Positions 5,462 to 5,513 of a DNA stretch of 5,513 bases are shown here, piece by piece. The first letter of the stretch is position 1; every line of letters starts with the position of its first letter. Source of the DNA: an uncultured Clostridium sp. (lineage in GTDB: Bacteria; Bacillota; Clostridia; Clostridiales; Clostridiaceae); NCBI GenBank assembly GCA_946575275.1, contig CAMNZV010000125.1:1-5513 (forward strand), read 5' to 3'. The notes under the pieces are model-generated. The model had not been told where the DNA came from. It was given only the letters and a program-made list of their open reading frames with translations, and did not search any database. The position numbers and the translations under genes are program-made.

Positions 5462-5513
5462 TTTAAGTTTTAGATAAAAGTACTTAAAATTATAAATAAG
5501 TCTGGTTTTGTAG
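5462..5513 (+). other. Start of the spacer after gap
   Basis: Only 52 bases are visible. A weak AT-rich hairpin can be drawn (TTTAAG 5462-5467 with CTTAAA 5483-5488, plus TTTT/AAAA inside with a bulge), but no T tract follows, so there is no sign of termination. No start codon with a ribosome binding site is seen before the edge. Confidence 0.3.

Noticed and set aside
1..5513. CRISPR array, mobile element, prophage or defence system
   Set aside because: There are no spaced repeats, transposase, integrase or phage structural genes. The single GH25 gene is not enough to call a prophage remnant.

Overview
This is an AT-rich (roughly 30% GC by eye) chromosomal segment typical of a low-GC Firmicute, most likely Clostridium sensu lato. 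The evidence is A/T-ending codons in most genes, strong AGGAGG-type ribosome binding sites, two TTG starts, and a cggR-gap gene pair with a CggR-type operator. All six supported genes lie on the + strand. I see no insertion sequence, integrase, CRISPR array, tRNA or rRNA.

Layout: (1) 46-651 encodes a Nudix hydrolase of the coenzyme A pyrophosphatase type. Its stop codon lies inside a 20-bp tandem duplication. (2) 747-1691 encodes a GH25 muramidase (lysozyme) with a C-terminal FN3-like domain and no signal peptide, closed by a clear intrinsic terminator. (3) A promoter overlapping the end of that terminator drives a two-gene unit, trmL (tRNA wobble 2'-O-methyltransferase, 1803-2264) and a DegV-family fatty-acid-binding protein (2277-3116), which ends in a 14-bp hairpin. 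(4) A promoter with a perfect TATAAT, followed at once by two TGGGAC half-sites 20 bp apart, precedes cggR (3353-4387) and gap (4445-5461). This is the start of the autoregulated central glycolytic operon. The window ends 52 bases after gap, before whatever follows (pgk would be usual).

How the genes work together: only cggR-gap forms an obvious functional circuit. CggR should repress its own operon by binding just downstream of the promoter, and fructose-1,6-bisphosphate should relieve this, coupling GAPDH synthesis to glycolytic flux. The Nudix and GH25 genes look like independent units, and trmL-degV appears to be an operon of convenience. Two starts differ from the longest open frame: trmL begins at TTG 1803 and cggR at TTG 3353, each placed correctly behind a Shine-Dalgarno sequence. 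I find no convincing undescribed system. The points most worth a second look are the asymmetric CggR operator, the stem-loop between cggR and gap, the leaderless GH25-FN3 protein, and the tandem duplication across the Nudix stop.
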